The notes below the pieces were generated by a model, which saw nothing but the letters and a program-made list of their open reading frames with translations, had not been told where the DNA came from and searched no databases. From Pararhodobacter zhoushanensis (GTDB lineage Bacteria > Pseudomonadota > Alphaproteobacteria > Rhodobacterales > Rhodobacteraceae), in NCBI RefSeq assembly GCF_003990445.1, contig NZ_REEZ01000005.1, forward strand, positions 229,869-293,868: 64,000 bases of DNA, in the 5' to 3' direction. Position numbers and translations under genes: made by a program. Positions 9,305 through 18,186 of this stretch are shown in pieces (positions within the stretch are counted from its first letter, which is position 1; each line of letters opens with the position of its first letter).

Positions 9305-10054
9305 ATGCTGAAAACCGCCCTCGTGACCGGCGCCGCGCGCGGCATCGGTCTGGCCACGACGAAACTGTTTCTGGAAGCGGGCTGGCAGGTCGCGATGATC
9401 GACCGCGACCTGCCCGAACTCGACAGCAGCGCCGCCGAGCTGGAGAACGCCGAGCACTTCGCCTGCGACGTCTCGATCCCGGAGGAGGTGGCGGCCACCG
9501 TCGCGCAGGTGCTCAAACGCTTCGGTCGGATCGACGCGCTGGTCAACAACGCGGGTGTCGCGGATTTCGGCCCGATTGAGGACACGACGTTCGAGCGCTG
9601 GCGGCGGGTGATGAGCACCAATCTGGACGGGGTGTTCCTGATGTCGCAAGAAACCATCCCGGCACTGAAGGAGACCAAAGGCGCGATCGTCAACATCGCC
9701 TCGATCAGCGGGTTGCGGGCGTCGACGCTGCGGGTGGCCTATGGCACGTCCAAGGCGGCAGTGATCCAGCTGACGAAACAACAGGCGGCGGAATTGGGGG
9801 AATACGGCATCCGCTGCAATTGCGTCTGCCCGGGGCCGGTGCGCACCAAGCTGGCAATGGCGGTGCACAGCCAGGAGATCATCGACGCCTATCACGACGC
9901 GATCCCGCTGAACCGCTACGGCACCGAGCGCGAGATCGCCGAGGTGATCGTGTTCCTGTGCTCGGAGAAAGCGAGCTACGTGACCGGCCAGATCGTTGCG
10001 GCAGACGGCGGGTTCGAAAGCACGGGGGTGGGGCTGCCGGCGCTGCGCAGCTAG
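9305..10054 (+). CDS. Short-chain dehydrogenase/reductase
   Basis: 249 residues, classical SDR length. The cofactor motif is TGAARGIG near residue 9, an Asp (IDRD) at the end of beta-2 suggests NAD(H) preference, NNAG is at the expected place, and the catalytic Ser-Tyr-Lys set is visible (ASISG, then AYGTSKAA). The C-terminal PGPVRTKLA and YVTGQIVAADGG blocks are standard. AGGAG precedes the ATG and the gene directly follows the ureohydrolase gene. Substrate is unknown. A copy of the GGATATTT-box repeat lies just past its stop. Confidence 0.88.
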   Translation: MLKTALVTGAARGIGLATTKLFLEAGWQVAMIDRDLPELDSSAAELENAEHFACDVSIPEEVAATVAQVLKRFGRIDALVNNAGVADFGPIEDTTFERWRRVMSTNLDGVFLMSQETIPALKETKGAIVNIASISGLRASTLRVAYGTSKAAVIQLTKQQAAELGEYGIRCNCVCPGPVRTKLAMAVHSQEIIDAYHDAIPLNRYGTEREIAEVIVFLCSEKASYVTGQIVAADGGFESTGVGLPALRS

Positions 10055-10110
10055 CGAGGGGTTTCGCCCTCGACCGAAACGGCTGCCGCCGCCGCGCCCT
10101 CGGGCGACCG

Positions 10111-10234
10111 GGCAGGGGGGCCTTGCCCCCCTCTTGGCCTGACGGCCAATTCACCCCCCAGGATATTTAAGGACAGATGATAAGGGTTCGTTAACCCTGT
10201 TTCATTTTCTGTCTGAAAATATCGATGGGGGGGC
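10111..10234. repeat. GGATATTT-box intergenic repeat, copy A
   Basis: The order of parts is: G-run/C-run hairpin AGGGGGGC-CTT-GCCCCCCT (10114-10132), small hairpin TTGGCC-TGAC-GGCCAA, conserved box TTCACCCCCCAGGATATTT, inner stem AAGGGTT..AACCCT, and a closing TGTCTGAAAATAT that partly mirrors the box. It is nearly identical to copy D at 37258. It lies between the SDR and a decayed transposase. Confidence 0.85.
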
Positions 10235-10690
10235 CAATTCATAGGACCGACCGTTTGCGCCTTGCGACCGCCGCCCGGTTTTGCCATTGTAGCGCCGCAC
10301 CTCGCGGTCGATGATCCGCAGCGCCTCCGCTCTCTCGACAGGCCGGACGCTGCCTGCCGCGCGCGCACCCGGTTTGTGCCCTGCATAAGCGCCCTTGAAC
10401 TCTGGCCGGCCATCAAGCGCGCGGGACAAGGTAGCGAACACTCGCTCTGCGATTTTTGACTTGCCGCCAGAGTGATCGGGTCCACTGGGCAGGGCGAAGT
10501 GCAGCCGGATGCCCATAAACTTGCAGATGCCCGGCAAAGGCAGTGCCGTTGTCCGTACAGAGGCGGTCGAAGATGCCGAACGTCTCGCAGGTCTTCTTGA
10601 TCAGCCGCACCGTGTCGGTGGCAGTCTCGCTTGCTGCCAGCTCTCAGCCCAGAATGAAGTTCGACGCTACGTCCGTGAAAACCGCTATGG
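10202..10690 (-). pseudogene. Decayed DDE (rve/Mu-type) transposase
   Basis: Only the central-to-C-terminal part survives. Reading minus, FTDVASNFILG is followed by an in-frame TGA (10646-10644) where the family would have Trp. Next comes ELAASETATDTVRLIKKT, then the catalytic-Asp motif LCTDNGTAFA. The reading frame then shifts near 10520-10540 into a second frame (MGIRLHFALPSGPDHSGGKS.., ARYNG-like EVRRYNGKTGRRSQGANGRS). Stop plus frameshift make it inactive. The exact insertion-sequence family is uncertain. It marks the left border of the accessory block. Confidence 0.7.
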
Positions 10691-10815
10691 CGGTGCTGGT
10701 CCTTCGGATCAGAAGGCGATCATGCGACACCCCCGATCTTCGCATCGGTCGGGGGCAAATGTTCTGCAGCGATATGATCAAGAGGCCCCGAGAGTATCCG
10801 GCAGGGTCTGACCAC

Positions 10816-12189
10816 TTAAGGGCCGATGGCCGGTAGCATCACCTCGACAATCAGGCCCGGTCGGTTGTCGCGCAGCGCGACGCGGCCCTGGTGCTTCTCG
10901 ACAATCGCCCGCACCAGCGCCAGTCCCAACCCGTTGCCGGGTTTCGAGCGGCTGGGATCGAGCCGGAAGAAGGGTTCGAACACCCGCTCCATCGATGCTG
11001 CGGGAATGCCCGGCCCGGTATCGGCGACTGTGAAGCGCAGGGCGGGACCGTCGCGCTCCAGCCGAACGGCGATCCGGTTGCCCATGGACCCATGGGTCAC
11101 GGCATTCTGCAACAGATTCACCACCAGCTGCTGCAGCATCTGCGCGTCGCCGGTCACCCCGTAATCCGACCCGGCCTCGGCCGCGAAGGACAGGCTTTGC
11201 CCCTCGTCCTCGGCAATGAGGGCGAAAGTTTCGACCAATTCGGCGGTCAGGGACCGCAGATCGACACGGGCAATCAGCGGTGCGTCGCCTGAGGTCTCGA
11301 TCCGCGAGAGTTGCAGGTAGGAATCGAAAATAACGCGCATGCGTTCGAGTTCGACCTGCGTATCGCTCATGGCCTCTGTCGGGTCCTCCCCCTGTTCGAC
11401 CCGCTCCATAGCGCGGCCGAGTGAGAGATAGGCGCGGCCCAGTGGCGATTTCAGGTCATGGGCTGCAGCGGCGGCAGTGTTCCGCGTCGTCGCGATCATC
11501 CGCGACAGCCGGTCGAAATGCAGGTTCATCTGCCGGGCGATGCGGTCGATCTGCGTGCTGCCGCCACGGTCCGAGATGCGCACCGCTGTATCGCCCTCGC
11601 TGGTTTTCGACAGCGCTGTCTCGATGTCGCGCAGGCGCCGCAGGCTCTTGCTGCTCAGGTAATATCCGACGGAGAGCATGGTCAGAACGATGAGGAAACC
11701 GCTCAGTGTCAGGGTACGGAACAGCAGGATCTTGGTCCGATAGAGCAGATCCAGCCGCTCGCCCACCACCAGCAGGTTTTCCCCCAACCGAGCGGCGACA
11801 TAAATATACTCCTGCGTGACCGCCCCGGTCGCGGCAGCGGCATGGTCGAGGGGGCCGACCTGCAGCCCCTCGCTCGCCGGGCGGGTCATGATGTTGCCGG
11901 CAATGAAGGCACCCTCTGCCCCGAACAACGCTGCCGCGTGATGCCCGCCCGAGGCCACGCGCGACAGGGTGGAGATGGTTGCGGCGATCTGAGCGTCGCC
12001 GTCGATCGCGTGTTCAGCGGCCACGATGTCCCAGCGTTGGTGCACGTCATCGCCCAACTCGGCGATCAGGCTCTGGTTGACAGAGGTGATCGTTACCCAG
12101 CCGAAGAGCAGCAACACCACGACAAAGGCGACGGCCGAGCGCAGGACGGCCGAGAAGGCTGCGCCCGAAAGGATATCACCGCGGTCCAT
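10816..12189 (-). CDS. Membrane sensor histidine kinase
   Basis: 457 residues. Order of parts: TM1 (about 13-38), a periplasmic sensor of ~110 residues, TM2 (about 157-179), HAMP linker, dimerisation helix with the phospho-acceptor His at about 244 (AAAHDLKSPLG), N box (NLLQNAVTHG), G1 (VADTGPGIP) and G2 (GNGLGLALVRAI). It autophosphorylates and passes phosphate to the OmpR-type regulator encoded just upstream; the two reading frames overlap by 14 bases. The signal is unknown. The pair is transcribed away from the HdeD-MprF-Cyo operon, which it probably controls (inference). Confidence 0.92.
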   Translation of the reverse strand: MDRGDILSGAAFSAVLRSAVAFVVVLLLFGWVTITSVNQSLIAELGDDVHQRWDIVAAEHAIDGDAQIAATISTLSRVASGGHHAAALFGAEGAFIAGNIMTRPASEGLQVGPLDHAAAATGAVTQEYIYVAARLGENLLVVGERLDLLYRTKILLFRTLTLSGFLIVLTMLSVGYYLSSKSLRRLRDIETALSKTSEGDTAVRISDRGGSTQIDRIARQMNLHFDRLSRMIATTRNTAAAAAHDLKSPLGRAYLSLGRAMERVEQGEDPTEAMSDTQVELERMRVIFDSYLQLSRIETSGDAPLIARVDLRSLTAELVETFALIAEDEGQSLSFAAEAGSDYGVTGDAQMLQQLVVNLLQNAVTHGSMGNRIAVRLERDGPALRFTVADTGPGIPAASMERVFEPFFRLDPSRSKPGNGLGLALVRAIVEKHQGRVALRDNRPGLIVEVMLPAIGP

Positions 12190-12853
12190 GCATCGTATAC
12201 CCGGTGTTGCGGATCGTGTGGATCAGCGGCGTATCGAAGGGTTTGTCGACCTTGGCGCGCAGCCGGCTCATATGGGTCTCGACCACGGTGGTGTTGGGTT
12301 CGAAATTGAAATTCCAGACCCGTTCCAGCAGCAAGGTTCGCGTCACTACGCGCCCGGCATTGCGCATCAGAATTTCCAGAATGCTGAATTCCTTGCTGTG
12401 AAGCTCGATCACGCTGCCCTGGCGGGTGGCCGTGCGCGACAGCAGGTCCAGCGTCAGGTCGTGGACACTCAAGGTCCGCTCGACCTTGGTTTCGGTCTTG
12501 CGCCGGACGATGGCGTCGATCCGGGCCACGAGTTCCGAGAAATGGAACGGCTTGGTCAGGTAATCATCGCTGCCCGCTGCCAGCCCTTCGACCCGGTCGT
12601 CGACCTGCCCTAGCGCGGTCAGGAACAGCACCGGCAGCGATGACTTCGAGGCCCGGAGCGCCTTCAGCACCGACAGACCGTCCATGCCCGGCAGCATCCG
12701 GTCCAGGATCACCACATCGCAGCTGTTGTAGAGACAATAGCTGAGCGCGTCCCGGCCGTCCGCGACGTGATCGACGGAGTGGCCTTGTTCCGAGAGGCCG
12801 GCCACGATGTAATCGGCCAGTTTCGCATCGTCTTCGGCGAGCAGGATCTTCAT
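12176..12853 (-). CDS. OmpR/PhoB-type response regulator
   Basis: 225 residues. The receiver domain has the acidic pair EDD (7-9), phospho-acceptor Asp51 (VVILDRMLPGMDG) and the conserved Lys (YLTKPF). The C-terminal winged helix ends with VVETHMSRLRAKVDKPF and IHTIRNTGYTM, typical of OmpR/PhoB. The start is ATG 12853 with AAGGAGA upstream. First gene of the unit with the sensor kinase. The 162-base divergent region upstream contains three palindromes that could be its binding sites. Confidence 0.93.
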   Translation of the reverse strand: MKILLAEDDAKLADYIVAGLSEQGHSVDHVADGRDALSYCLYNSCDVVILDRMLPGMDGLSVLKALRASKSSLPVLFLTALGQVDDRVEGLAAGSDDYLTKPFHFSELVARIDAIVRRKTETKVERTLSVHDLTLDLLSRTATRQGSVIELHSKEFSILEILMRNAGRVVTRTLLLERVWNFNFEPNTTVVETHMSRLRAKVDKPFDTPLIHTIRNTGYTMHGPR

Positions 12854-12871
12854 GGGCGTCGTCTCCTTGCC

Positions 12872-12929
12872 CTCATTTAATGAGAAAGGTGCCCCCAGTG
12901 CCAGCGAAAGCGCTTTCTTTGCAAGAAAG
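12872..12929. promoter_or_regulatory. Palindrome cluster in the divergent promoter region
   Basis: Three palindromes lie between the response regulator and the HdeD gene: CTCATT-T-AATGAG (12872-12884), GAAAGCGCTTTC (12906-12917), and the overlapping CTTTCTT-TGC-AAGAAAG (12913-12929). The last two share bases, so occupancy of one would exclude the other. They are plausible operator sites for the divergent two-component regulator, but I have no direct evidence of binding. Confidence 0.5.
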
Positions 12930-13015
12930 TAAGGTTCGCGCGATTTTCGGGTGCGGGGGCGGGGCTATGGCTTGGGTGTCCGGTCGCGCCCACCGGCAGC
13001 ACAGGAGCCAAAGCA

Positions 13016-13585
13016 ATGCCGACATTCCTGACAAATCTTGCTTCGCCGATGCGTCCCCCCGACGCGCGATCCGGCCTCCATCGCCTGCGGGTGGTGGGCG
13101 GGATCCTCGTCGCTATCGGCCTCTTGGCCATCCTCCTGCCCACGGTCGCGACCTTGGCCGAGGAAGAGTTGGTGGCTTCGCTATTGACCCTCTGGGGAGC
13201 GGCCGGCCTGTGGTTTTCCTGGGCCATCCGGCCCAGTTCGGAATGGCGCTATGGCGTCGCAGGCTTCGGTCTCTTGTTCATTGCCGGCCTGGCGCTGGTC
13301 CTCTTCCCCGTCGCCGGGATCGCCGCGCTGACCGTGGTAATGATGCTCTCCTTTCTGATGGAGGGGATTCTCTCGATCCTCTACGGGCTGCGCAGCAGCG
13401 CTCAGGTGTCGACCTGGGAGTGGCTGGTGTTCAGTGGGCTTTGTTCCTTCGCCGCTGGCCTCGTGATTCTCTTCGGCTGGCCCTGGACCGCCGGATGGAC
13501 GCTGGGCCTGGTGATGGGGCTCAACTTCCTGTCGACTGGTTTGTCGCTGTTCATGTTGACGAAACCGGGCCGGGCGACGGGCTGA
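13016..13585 (+). CDS. hdeD: HdeD-family acid-resistance membrane protein
   Basis: 189 residues, largely hydrophobic, with about six membrane segments, beginning after a short polar head (LRVVGGILVAIGLLAILLPT). Paired two-helix repeats and the motif GGILVAIGLLAI..TL match the HdeD family, which in E. coli supports acid resistance at high cell density. CAGGAG precedes the ATG. First gene of the rightward operon; mprF follows after 74 bases. Inner membrane. Mechanism is unknown even in the model organism, so the acid role is by family only. Confidence 0.75.
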   Translation: MPTFLTNLASPMRPPDARSGLHRLRVVGGILVAIGLLAILLPTVATLAEEELVASLLTLWGAAGLWFSWAIRPSSEWRYGVAGFGLLFIAGLALVLFPVAGIAALTVVMMLSFLMEGILSILYGLRSSAQVSTWEWLVFSGLCSFAAGLVILFGWPWTAGWTLGLVMGLNFLSTGLSLFMLTKPGRATG

Positions 13586-13659
13586 GAGGCTTGCGGGCCG
13601 GGGGCAAAAGCAGGCCAAGATGGGGCGGTGTCGAATCGAGCTGACTGAGGAAGACCGGA

Positions 13660-16245
13660 ATGACCGCTAAGAGCCTGTCCCTGATCTCGCGGGCGATCCG
13701 GGTGATCGAACACCCGGCGATAAAGATTGCGATTCCCGTGGTCGTGGGCCTGCTGGCGGTCTTCGTGCTGCACAAGCTGGCGAGCCATGTGAGCTGGGCC
13801 GATGTGAAATCCGACCTGTCGGGGGCGAAACCGGACGTGCTGCTGCTGGCGCTCGCCTGTACGGTGCTCAGTTTTGTCGGCATCGGCAGCTATGACTGGC
13901 TGAGCCTGCGCGCCGTCGCGCCGGGCCGGATGCCGGCATCCGTGCCCATCGTCGCCGGGGCGGCGGGCTATGCCGTCTCGGGCCTGTTGGGCGTGTCCTA
14001 TCTGACCGGGACGGCGGTGCGTTACCGGGTCTATTCCGCCTTCGGCCTCGATCTGGTCAAGATCACCGGCATCGTCGCCATCTCGTGGACCGGCTTCTTT
14101 TCGGCGCTGGTGCTGGGCTTTGGTGCGCTGCTGACCTTCCACCCGACCGGTCTGAGCGCGGTGGCCAACATCCCGCCAGGGGTCGAGACCGTGGCGGGCG
14201 TGGCGCTGCTCGCGGCCTTCGGCGGCTACCTGTTGTGGCTCGGCACCGGAAAGCGGCGCATCCGTTCGGGCGAAAAGTCTCTGGACCTGCCGGGGCCGCT
14301 GCAGGCGCTGAGCCTGACATTCGCCGGCGTCCTCGATGTCTCCGGCGCGGCGCTCACGCTCTACGTGCTGATGCCGCCGGATCTGGTGCCCAGCCTGCCG
14401 GTCTTCGCCACTGTCTTCATCGCGGCCGTGGGGCTCGGCATCCTCAGCCATGCTCCGGGCGGACTTGGCGCCTTCGAGGCGACGATCATCGCAGGCTTCG
14501 GCGCGGGCGGCCGTTCGGATGTTCTGGCCTCGCTGCTGCTCTACCGGCTGATCTACACCGTCCTGCCCTTCGCTATCGCCGCCTTCGGCCTCGCCCTTGC
14601 TGCCGCCCTGGCCCATCGCGGAAGGCTGCGCAGCACCGCGAACACGCTCTGGCACGCGCTGAAACCCGTGGTGCCGGTGCTGGCCTCGGCGCTGGCCATG
14701 CTGGCCGGGATCATGCTGCTGGTCTCGGGCTCGCTGCCGGCCGAGGGCACGCGGCTTGAGCTGTTGCGCGACCTTCTCCCGCTGGGCGTGATCGAGGTCT
14801 CGCATCTGGCCGGCAGCCTTGCCGGCGCGCTGCTGATCGTCGTGGCGGCGGGGCTGTACCGCAAGCTCTACCGTGCCTGGCTGGTGGCTATGGCGCTGAT
14901 CGGGCTTGGCTTCATCGTCTCGCTGGCCAAGGGGCTTGATTGGGTCGAGGCGCTGTCGATGGCCGCCATGCTGATCGCCCTCGGGCTGCTGCGCCCGGCC
15001 TTCTACCGTGCCGAGGACAGCTCGCTCTTCCGGCTGGACCGGCGCTGGATTCTCAGCCTGCTGGTGCTGGCGGCAGCGGTCTTCTGGATCGGGCTTTTCG
15101 CCTATGATCATGTCGATTACCGCAATGCCTTGTGGTGGCAGTTCAGCTGGACAGGCGACGCCTCGCGCTTCCTGCGCGCCAGCCTCGTGGTGGCGGGGGT
15201 GCTGGCCGTGGTCACGGTCAATTCGCTGATCAACCAGCGCCCCTCGCTGCACGAAACCCGGCAGATCCCCGACATCGTGCACCGGCTGGTGGCGGAAAGC
15301 GAGGATACCGAGGCCAATATCGCCCTGACCGGCGACAAGCTGTTCCTGGTCTCGCCCGACGAGAAGGCCTTCATCGCCTATGCCGATACCGGCGCCTCGC
15401 TCATCGCCAAGGGCGATCCGGTCGGCGAGCGCAAGGCGGGCGAGGCGCTGATCTGGTCGCTGCGCGAACGCGCCTATCGCAGCGGCAAGCGGGTCGCCTT
15501 TTACGCGGTCTCGCCGGCCTATCTGCCGACCTATCTGGATCTCGGCCTCTCGATCCTCAAGATCGGCGAGGTGGCGCGGGTCGATCTGCGGGGCTTCACG
15601 CTGGACGGGTCGAAACGCAAGGATCTGCGGCAGGCCCGCAACCGCGCCGCGCGCGACAGTTTCACCTTCACGGTGATTTCCCGCGCCGAACTGGAGCCGG
15701 TGCTGCCCGATCTGCGGCGCATCTCGGACGCCTGGCTGGAGCGCAAGCAGGGCGAGGAAAAGGGCTTCTCCCTCGGCGCTTTCACCGAGGACTACATGCG
15801 CAATTTCGACGTGGCGGTGCTGCGCGACCCCGAGGGGCGGATCGTCGCCTTCGCCAACCTCTTTCAGGGCGCGAACCGGCACGAGCTGTCGCTCGACCTG
15901 ATGCGTTACCTGCCCGAGGCGCCGAATTTCGCCATGGACGCGCTCTTCGCCGAAATGCTGCTCTGGGGCGCGGCGGCGGGGTTTCACTGGGCCTCGCTGG
16001 GGGCCGCGCCCTTCGCCGGGGTCGAGAACCGCGAGCTTGCGCCGCTCTGGAACCGGATCGGCGGCTTCATCTATGAACACGGCGAGCATTTCTACCGCTT
16101 CGAAGGGTTGCGCGCCTACAAGGAGAAATTCGACCCGGTCTGGTCGCCGAATTACCTCGCCTGCCCCGGCGGGCTGGCCGCGCCGCGCATCCTCTACGAG
16201 GTCAATGTGCTGGTCTCGGGCGGGCTGCGCGGACTGATGAAATAG
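13660..16245 (+). CDS. mprF: Phosphatidylglycerol lysyltransferase/flippase
   Basis: 861 residues, full MprF size. The N-terminal ~530 residues form the multi-helix flippase domain. The C-terminal ~320 residues form the soluble aminoacyltransferase (DUF2156) domain, with LSLDLMRYLPEAPNF, FAEMLLWGAAAGFHW and FYRFEGLRAYKEKFDPVW. The enzyme moves Lys (or Ala) from aminoacyl-tRNA to phosphatidylglycerol and flips the product outward, reducing surface negative charge and sensitivity to cationic peptides and acid. GAGGAAG precedes the ATG. The next gene starts 9 bases after its stop. Which amino acid is used cannot be told. Confidence 0.92.
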   Translation: MTAKSLSLISRAIRVIEHPAIKIAIPVVVGLLAVFVLHKLASHVSWADVKSDLSGAKPDVLLLALACTVLSFVGIGSYDWLSLRAVAPGRMPASVPIVAGAAGYAVSGLLGVSYLTGTAVRYRVYSAFGLDLVKITGIVAISWTGFFSALVLGFGALLTFHPTGLSAVANIPPGVETVAGVALLAAFGGYLLWLGTGKRRIRSGEKSLDLPGPLQALSLTFAGVLDVSGAALTLYVLMPPDLVPSLPVFATVFIAAVGLGILSHAPGGLGAFEATIIAGFGAGGRSDVLASLLLYRLIYTVLPFAIAAFGLALAAALAHRGRLRSTANTLWHALKPVVPVLASALAMLAGIMLLVSGSLPAEGTRLELLRDLLPLGVIEVSHLAGSLAGALLIVVAAGLYRKLYRAWLVAMALIGLGFIVSLAKGLDWVEALSMAAMLIALGLLRPAFYRAEDSSLFRLDRRWILSLLVLAAAVFWIGLFAYDHVDYRNALWWQFSWTGDASRFLRASLVVAGVLAVVTVNSLINQRPSLHETRQIPDIVHRLVAESEDTEANIALTGDKLFLVSPDEKAFIAYADTGASLIAKGDPVGERKAGEALIWSLRERAYRSGKRVAFYAVSPAYLPTYLDLGLSILKIGEVARVDLRGFTLDGSKRKDLRQARNRAARDSFTFTVISRAELEPVLPDLRRISDAWLERKQGEEKGFSLGAFTEDYMRNFDVAVLRDPEGRIVAFANLFQGANRHELSLDLMRYLPEAPNFAMDALFAEMLLWGAAAGFHWASLGAAPFAGVENRELAPLWNRIGGFIYEHGEHFYRFEGLRAYKEKFDPVWSPNYLACPGGLAAPRILYEVNVLVSGGLRGLMK

Positions 16246-16254
16246 GAGCGGTGG

Positions 16255-16578
16255 ATGATCGTCAATTTCGAAACCCATGCCTCGAACGAGCGGACCTTCC
16301 TGTCCTGGGTGCGTACCGCCGTCGCCATCGTCGGCTTCGGCCTGGCGGCGGCGCGGCTGGGTGACCGTGCGGTGCCGGCGTGGTCAACGTATCTGCTGTT
16401 CGGTGCGGGGGCGGCGGTGGTGCTGATCGCCTGGGCCCGGATGCGGCATGTGCGCAAACGCATCGACCTGGCTGAGCGGCTGCCCGACGATGACGGCCCG
16501 GCCGAAGCCTTCCTGCTGCTGCTGGTCATCGCGCTGTTTGCCCTGTTGGGGAGCTTCGCCGTCCATGTCGCGCCCTGA
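16255..16578 (+). CDS. DUF202 small membrane protein (YidH-like)
   Basis: 107 residues. The N-terminal ANERTFLSWVRTAVAIVGFG-type block (here ASNERTFLSWVRTAVAIVGF) is the hallmark of the DUF202/YidH family. Three membrane segments follow, separated by a short basic loop (RMRHVRKRIDLAERL). Function is unknown. It sits 9 bases after mprF with TAGGAG as ribosome site and overlaps the next gene by 14 bases, so it is clearly part of the operon. Confidence 0.85.
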   Translation: MIVNFETHASNERTFLSWVRTAVAIVGFGLAAARLGDRAVPAWSTYLLFGAGAAVVLIAWARMRHVRKRIDLAERLPDDDGPAEAFLLLLVIALFALLGSFAVHVAP

Positions 16579-17236
16579 CCTGCCCCCGGCCCGCGCGCAG
16601 ATCCGACGGTTGCCCTTCACACTGGGCTTTCTGGCGGTGATGCTGGTGGCCAATGCGCTGGCCGGAACCTTCGCTGGCCGGATCGACCCCGAGGTTCTGG
16701 CCGCGCGGGGCATCGGCGTGGCCGCGCTTGGCGACGGCGACCTGACGCGGTTTCTGACCGCCACGTTTCTGTCGCACGACCTGCCGATGCTGCTGCGGCA
16801 ACTGCCCTTCGCAGCCCTTGTGATCGGCGCAGCGGAATGGCGCTGGGGCAGCGCGCGGACAGCCGGGCTCTTCTTCGGCATCGACCTCGCCGCGACGCTG
16901 ATCTTGCTGGCGGTTGTCGCGCTGGTCCCGGCCCTCGGCGCGCTGGAGGGGGTCACGGATGTCGGCATGTCACTGGGCGGTTTCGGGCTGATCGGTGTCT
17001 GGATCGCCACCCGGCGCCGGGCCGGGATCATGCTGGCCGCAATTCTCGCAGCCATCGTGGTTAAATTTTCCCTGGCGCCCGAGGCGCTTGCCGATGCGGG
17101 GCATGTCTTCGCTCTGGTCATCGGTTTCGGTATCGGTCTTTATGGAGCGCAGGCCCTGGGTCCTGCCGCCGGTCCTGCCGGCGTCGGGCCTCCCACAAGG
17201 CCTGAAAGCGCAAGGCAGTGGGGCGGGCGGCAATGA
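16565..17236 (+). CDS. Rhomboid-like integral membrane protein
   Basis: 223 residues from the ATG at 16565, which overlaps the DUF202 stop; the frame is open upstream, but that part is a shadow of DUF202. About six membrane helices. A Ser in DVGMSLGGFGLIG and a His in DAGHVFALVIGFGIG are placed like the Ser-His dyad of rhomboid proteases and resemble the actinobacterial rhomboid-like group (DVGxS). The canonical GxSG is not exact, so protease activity is uncertain. Its stop overlaps the cyoA start (ATGA). Being locked between mprF and cyoA suggests a role in envelope or oxidase assembly. Confidence 0.6.
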   Translation: MSRPDLPPARAQIRRLPFTLGFLAVMLVANALAGTFAGRIDPEVLAARGIGVAALGDGDLTRFLTATFLSHDLPMLLRQLPFAALVIGAAEWRWGSARTAGLFFGIDLAATLILLAVVALVPALGALEGVTDVGMSLGGFGLIGVWIATRRRAGIMLAAILAAIVVKFSLAPEALADAGHVFALVIGFGIGLYGAQALGPAAGPAGVGPPTRPESARQWGGRQ

Positions 17237-18186
17237 GTGTTCGGCAGATTTCCAGGATCCTTCCCGGGGCACTGGCTCTCGCGCTGACGGGATGCACCGG
17301 GTCGGGGGATTCCTTCCTGCAACCCGGCGGGCCGATCGCGGCGGCGCAGCGGACGGAATTGTTCCAGATCTTCGGCTGGACGATGATCGCGATCCTGCCG
17401 GTCTTCGTGCTGGTGCCGCTGCTGCTGTGGCGCTACCGCTACCGCAATGCCAAGGCGCGCTACACGCCGGATTGGGACCGCTCCGCGATCCTCGAGGTGT
17501 TGATGTGGGGTGTGCCGCTGGTCATCGTCGTGGTCCTGTCCGCGCAGCTTTACCGAACCACCCACGCGCTGGACCCGGTCCAACCGCTTGCGTCCGAAAA
17601 CCCGCCGCTCCGGGTGCAGGTCGTCGGCCTCGACTGGAAATGGCTGTTCCTCTACCCCGACCTCGGGATCGCCACGGTCAACGAGCTGGCCTTTCCGGTG
17701 GAGACCTCGGTCGCGCTGGATCTGACCACCGATACGGTGATGCAGTCCTTTCTGATCTCGGCGCTGGCGGGGCAGATCTATGCCATGCCCGGCATGCGCA
17801 CCCGGCTGCACATTCTGGCCGATGCGCCCGGTAGTTTCGAGGGCGAGAACACCCAGTTCAACGGCACCGGCTTTCCTGCGCAAAGGTTCGCGGCCAGGGC
17901 GATGAGTGCCGCCGATTTCGACGCCTGGGTGGCGCAAGTCCGGGCCGATGGCCAGCCGCTGACCGAGGCCAGCTACGCGCTGCTGGCCGAATCCTCGACC
18001 GGGGCGCAGGCGCAGGCGCGACTGGGGGCCGAGGGGATGGCCCCGGGAGTCCTGCATTTCTCGACGGTCGAGGGCGACCTCTTCCACAGCATCCTTCACC
18101 GCTACATGCACGGCAATCCCGTGCCGCCTTCCGCCCAGCCCGGCGCGGTTGGTTACGCGCCCGAGACCGCGGAGCAAACCCGATGA
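17233..18186 (+). CDS. cyoA: Cytochrome bo3-type quinol oxidase subunit II
   Basis: 317 residues from the ATG that overlaps the previous stop. It has a lipoprotein signal (LALALTGC, lipobox LTGC), two membrane helices, then a periplasmic cupredoxin domain. The CuA ligands of cytochrome c oxidases are absent: the region reads QSFLISALAGQIYAMPGMRT, as in CyoA, so the substrate is quinol and not cytochrome c. Codons overlap with cyoB (ATGA), giving coupled translation. The signal, helix pattern and gene order make the assignment firm. Confidence 0.93.
   Translation: MSVRQISRILPGALALALTGCTGSGDSFLQPGGPIAAAQRTELFQIFGWTMIAILPVFVLVPLLLWRYRYRNAKARYTPDWDRSAILEVLMWGVPLVIVVVLSAQLYRTTHALDPVQPLASENPPLRVQVVGLDWKWLFLYPDLGIATVNELAFPVETSVALDLTTDTVMQSFLISALAGQIYAMPGMRTRLHILADAPGSFEGENTQFNGTGFPAQRFAARAMSAADFDAWVAQVRADGQPLTEASYALLAESSTGAQAQARLGAEGMAPGVLHFSTVEGDLFHSILHRYMHGNPVPPSAQPGAVGYAPETAEQTR

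Noticed and set aside
10202-10810. Intact transposase gene
   Set aside because: An in-frame TGA and a frameshift break the reading frame, so it is annotated as a pseudogene.
13402-16278. 958-codon open frame antisense to mprF
   Set aside because: Composition is His/Gln/Arg-rich shadow protein with no motifs; mprF on the plus strand is unambiguous.
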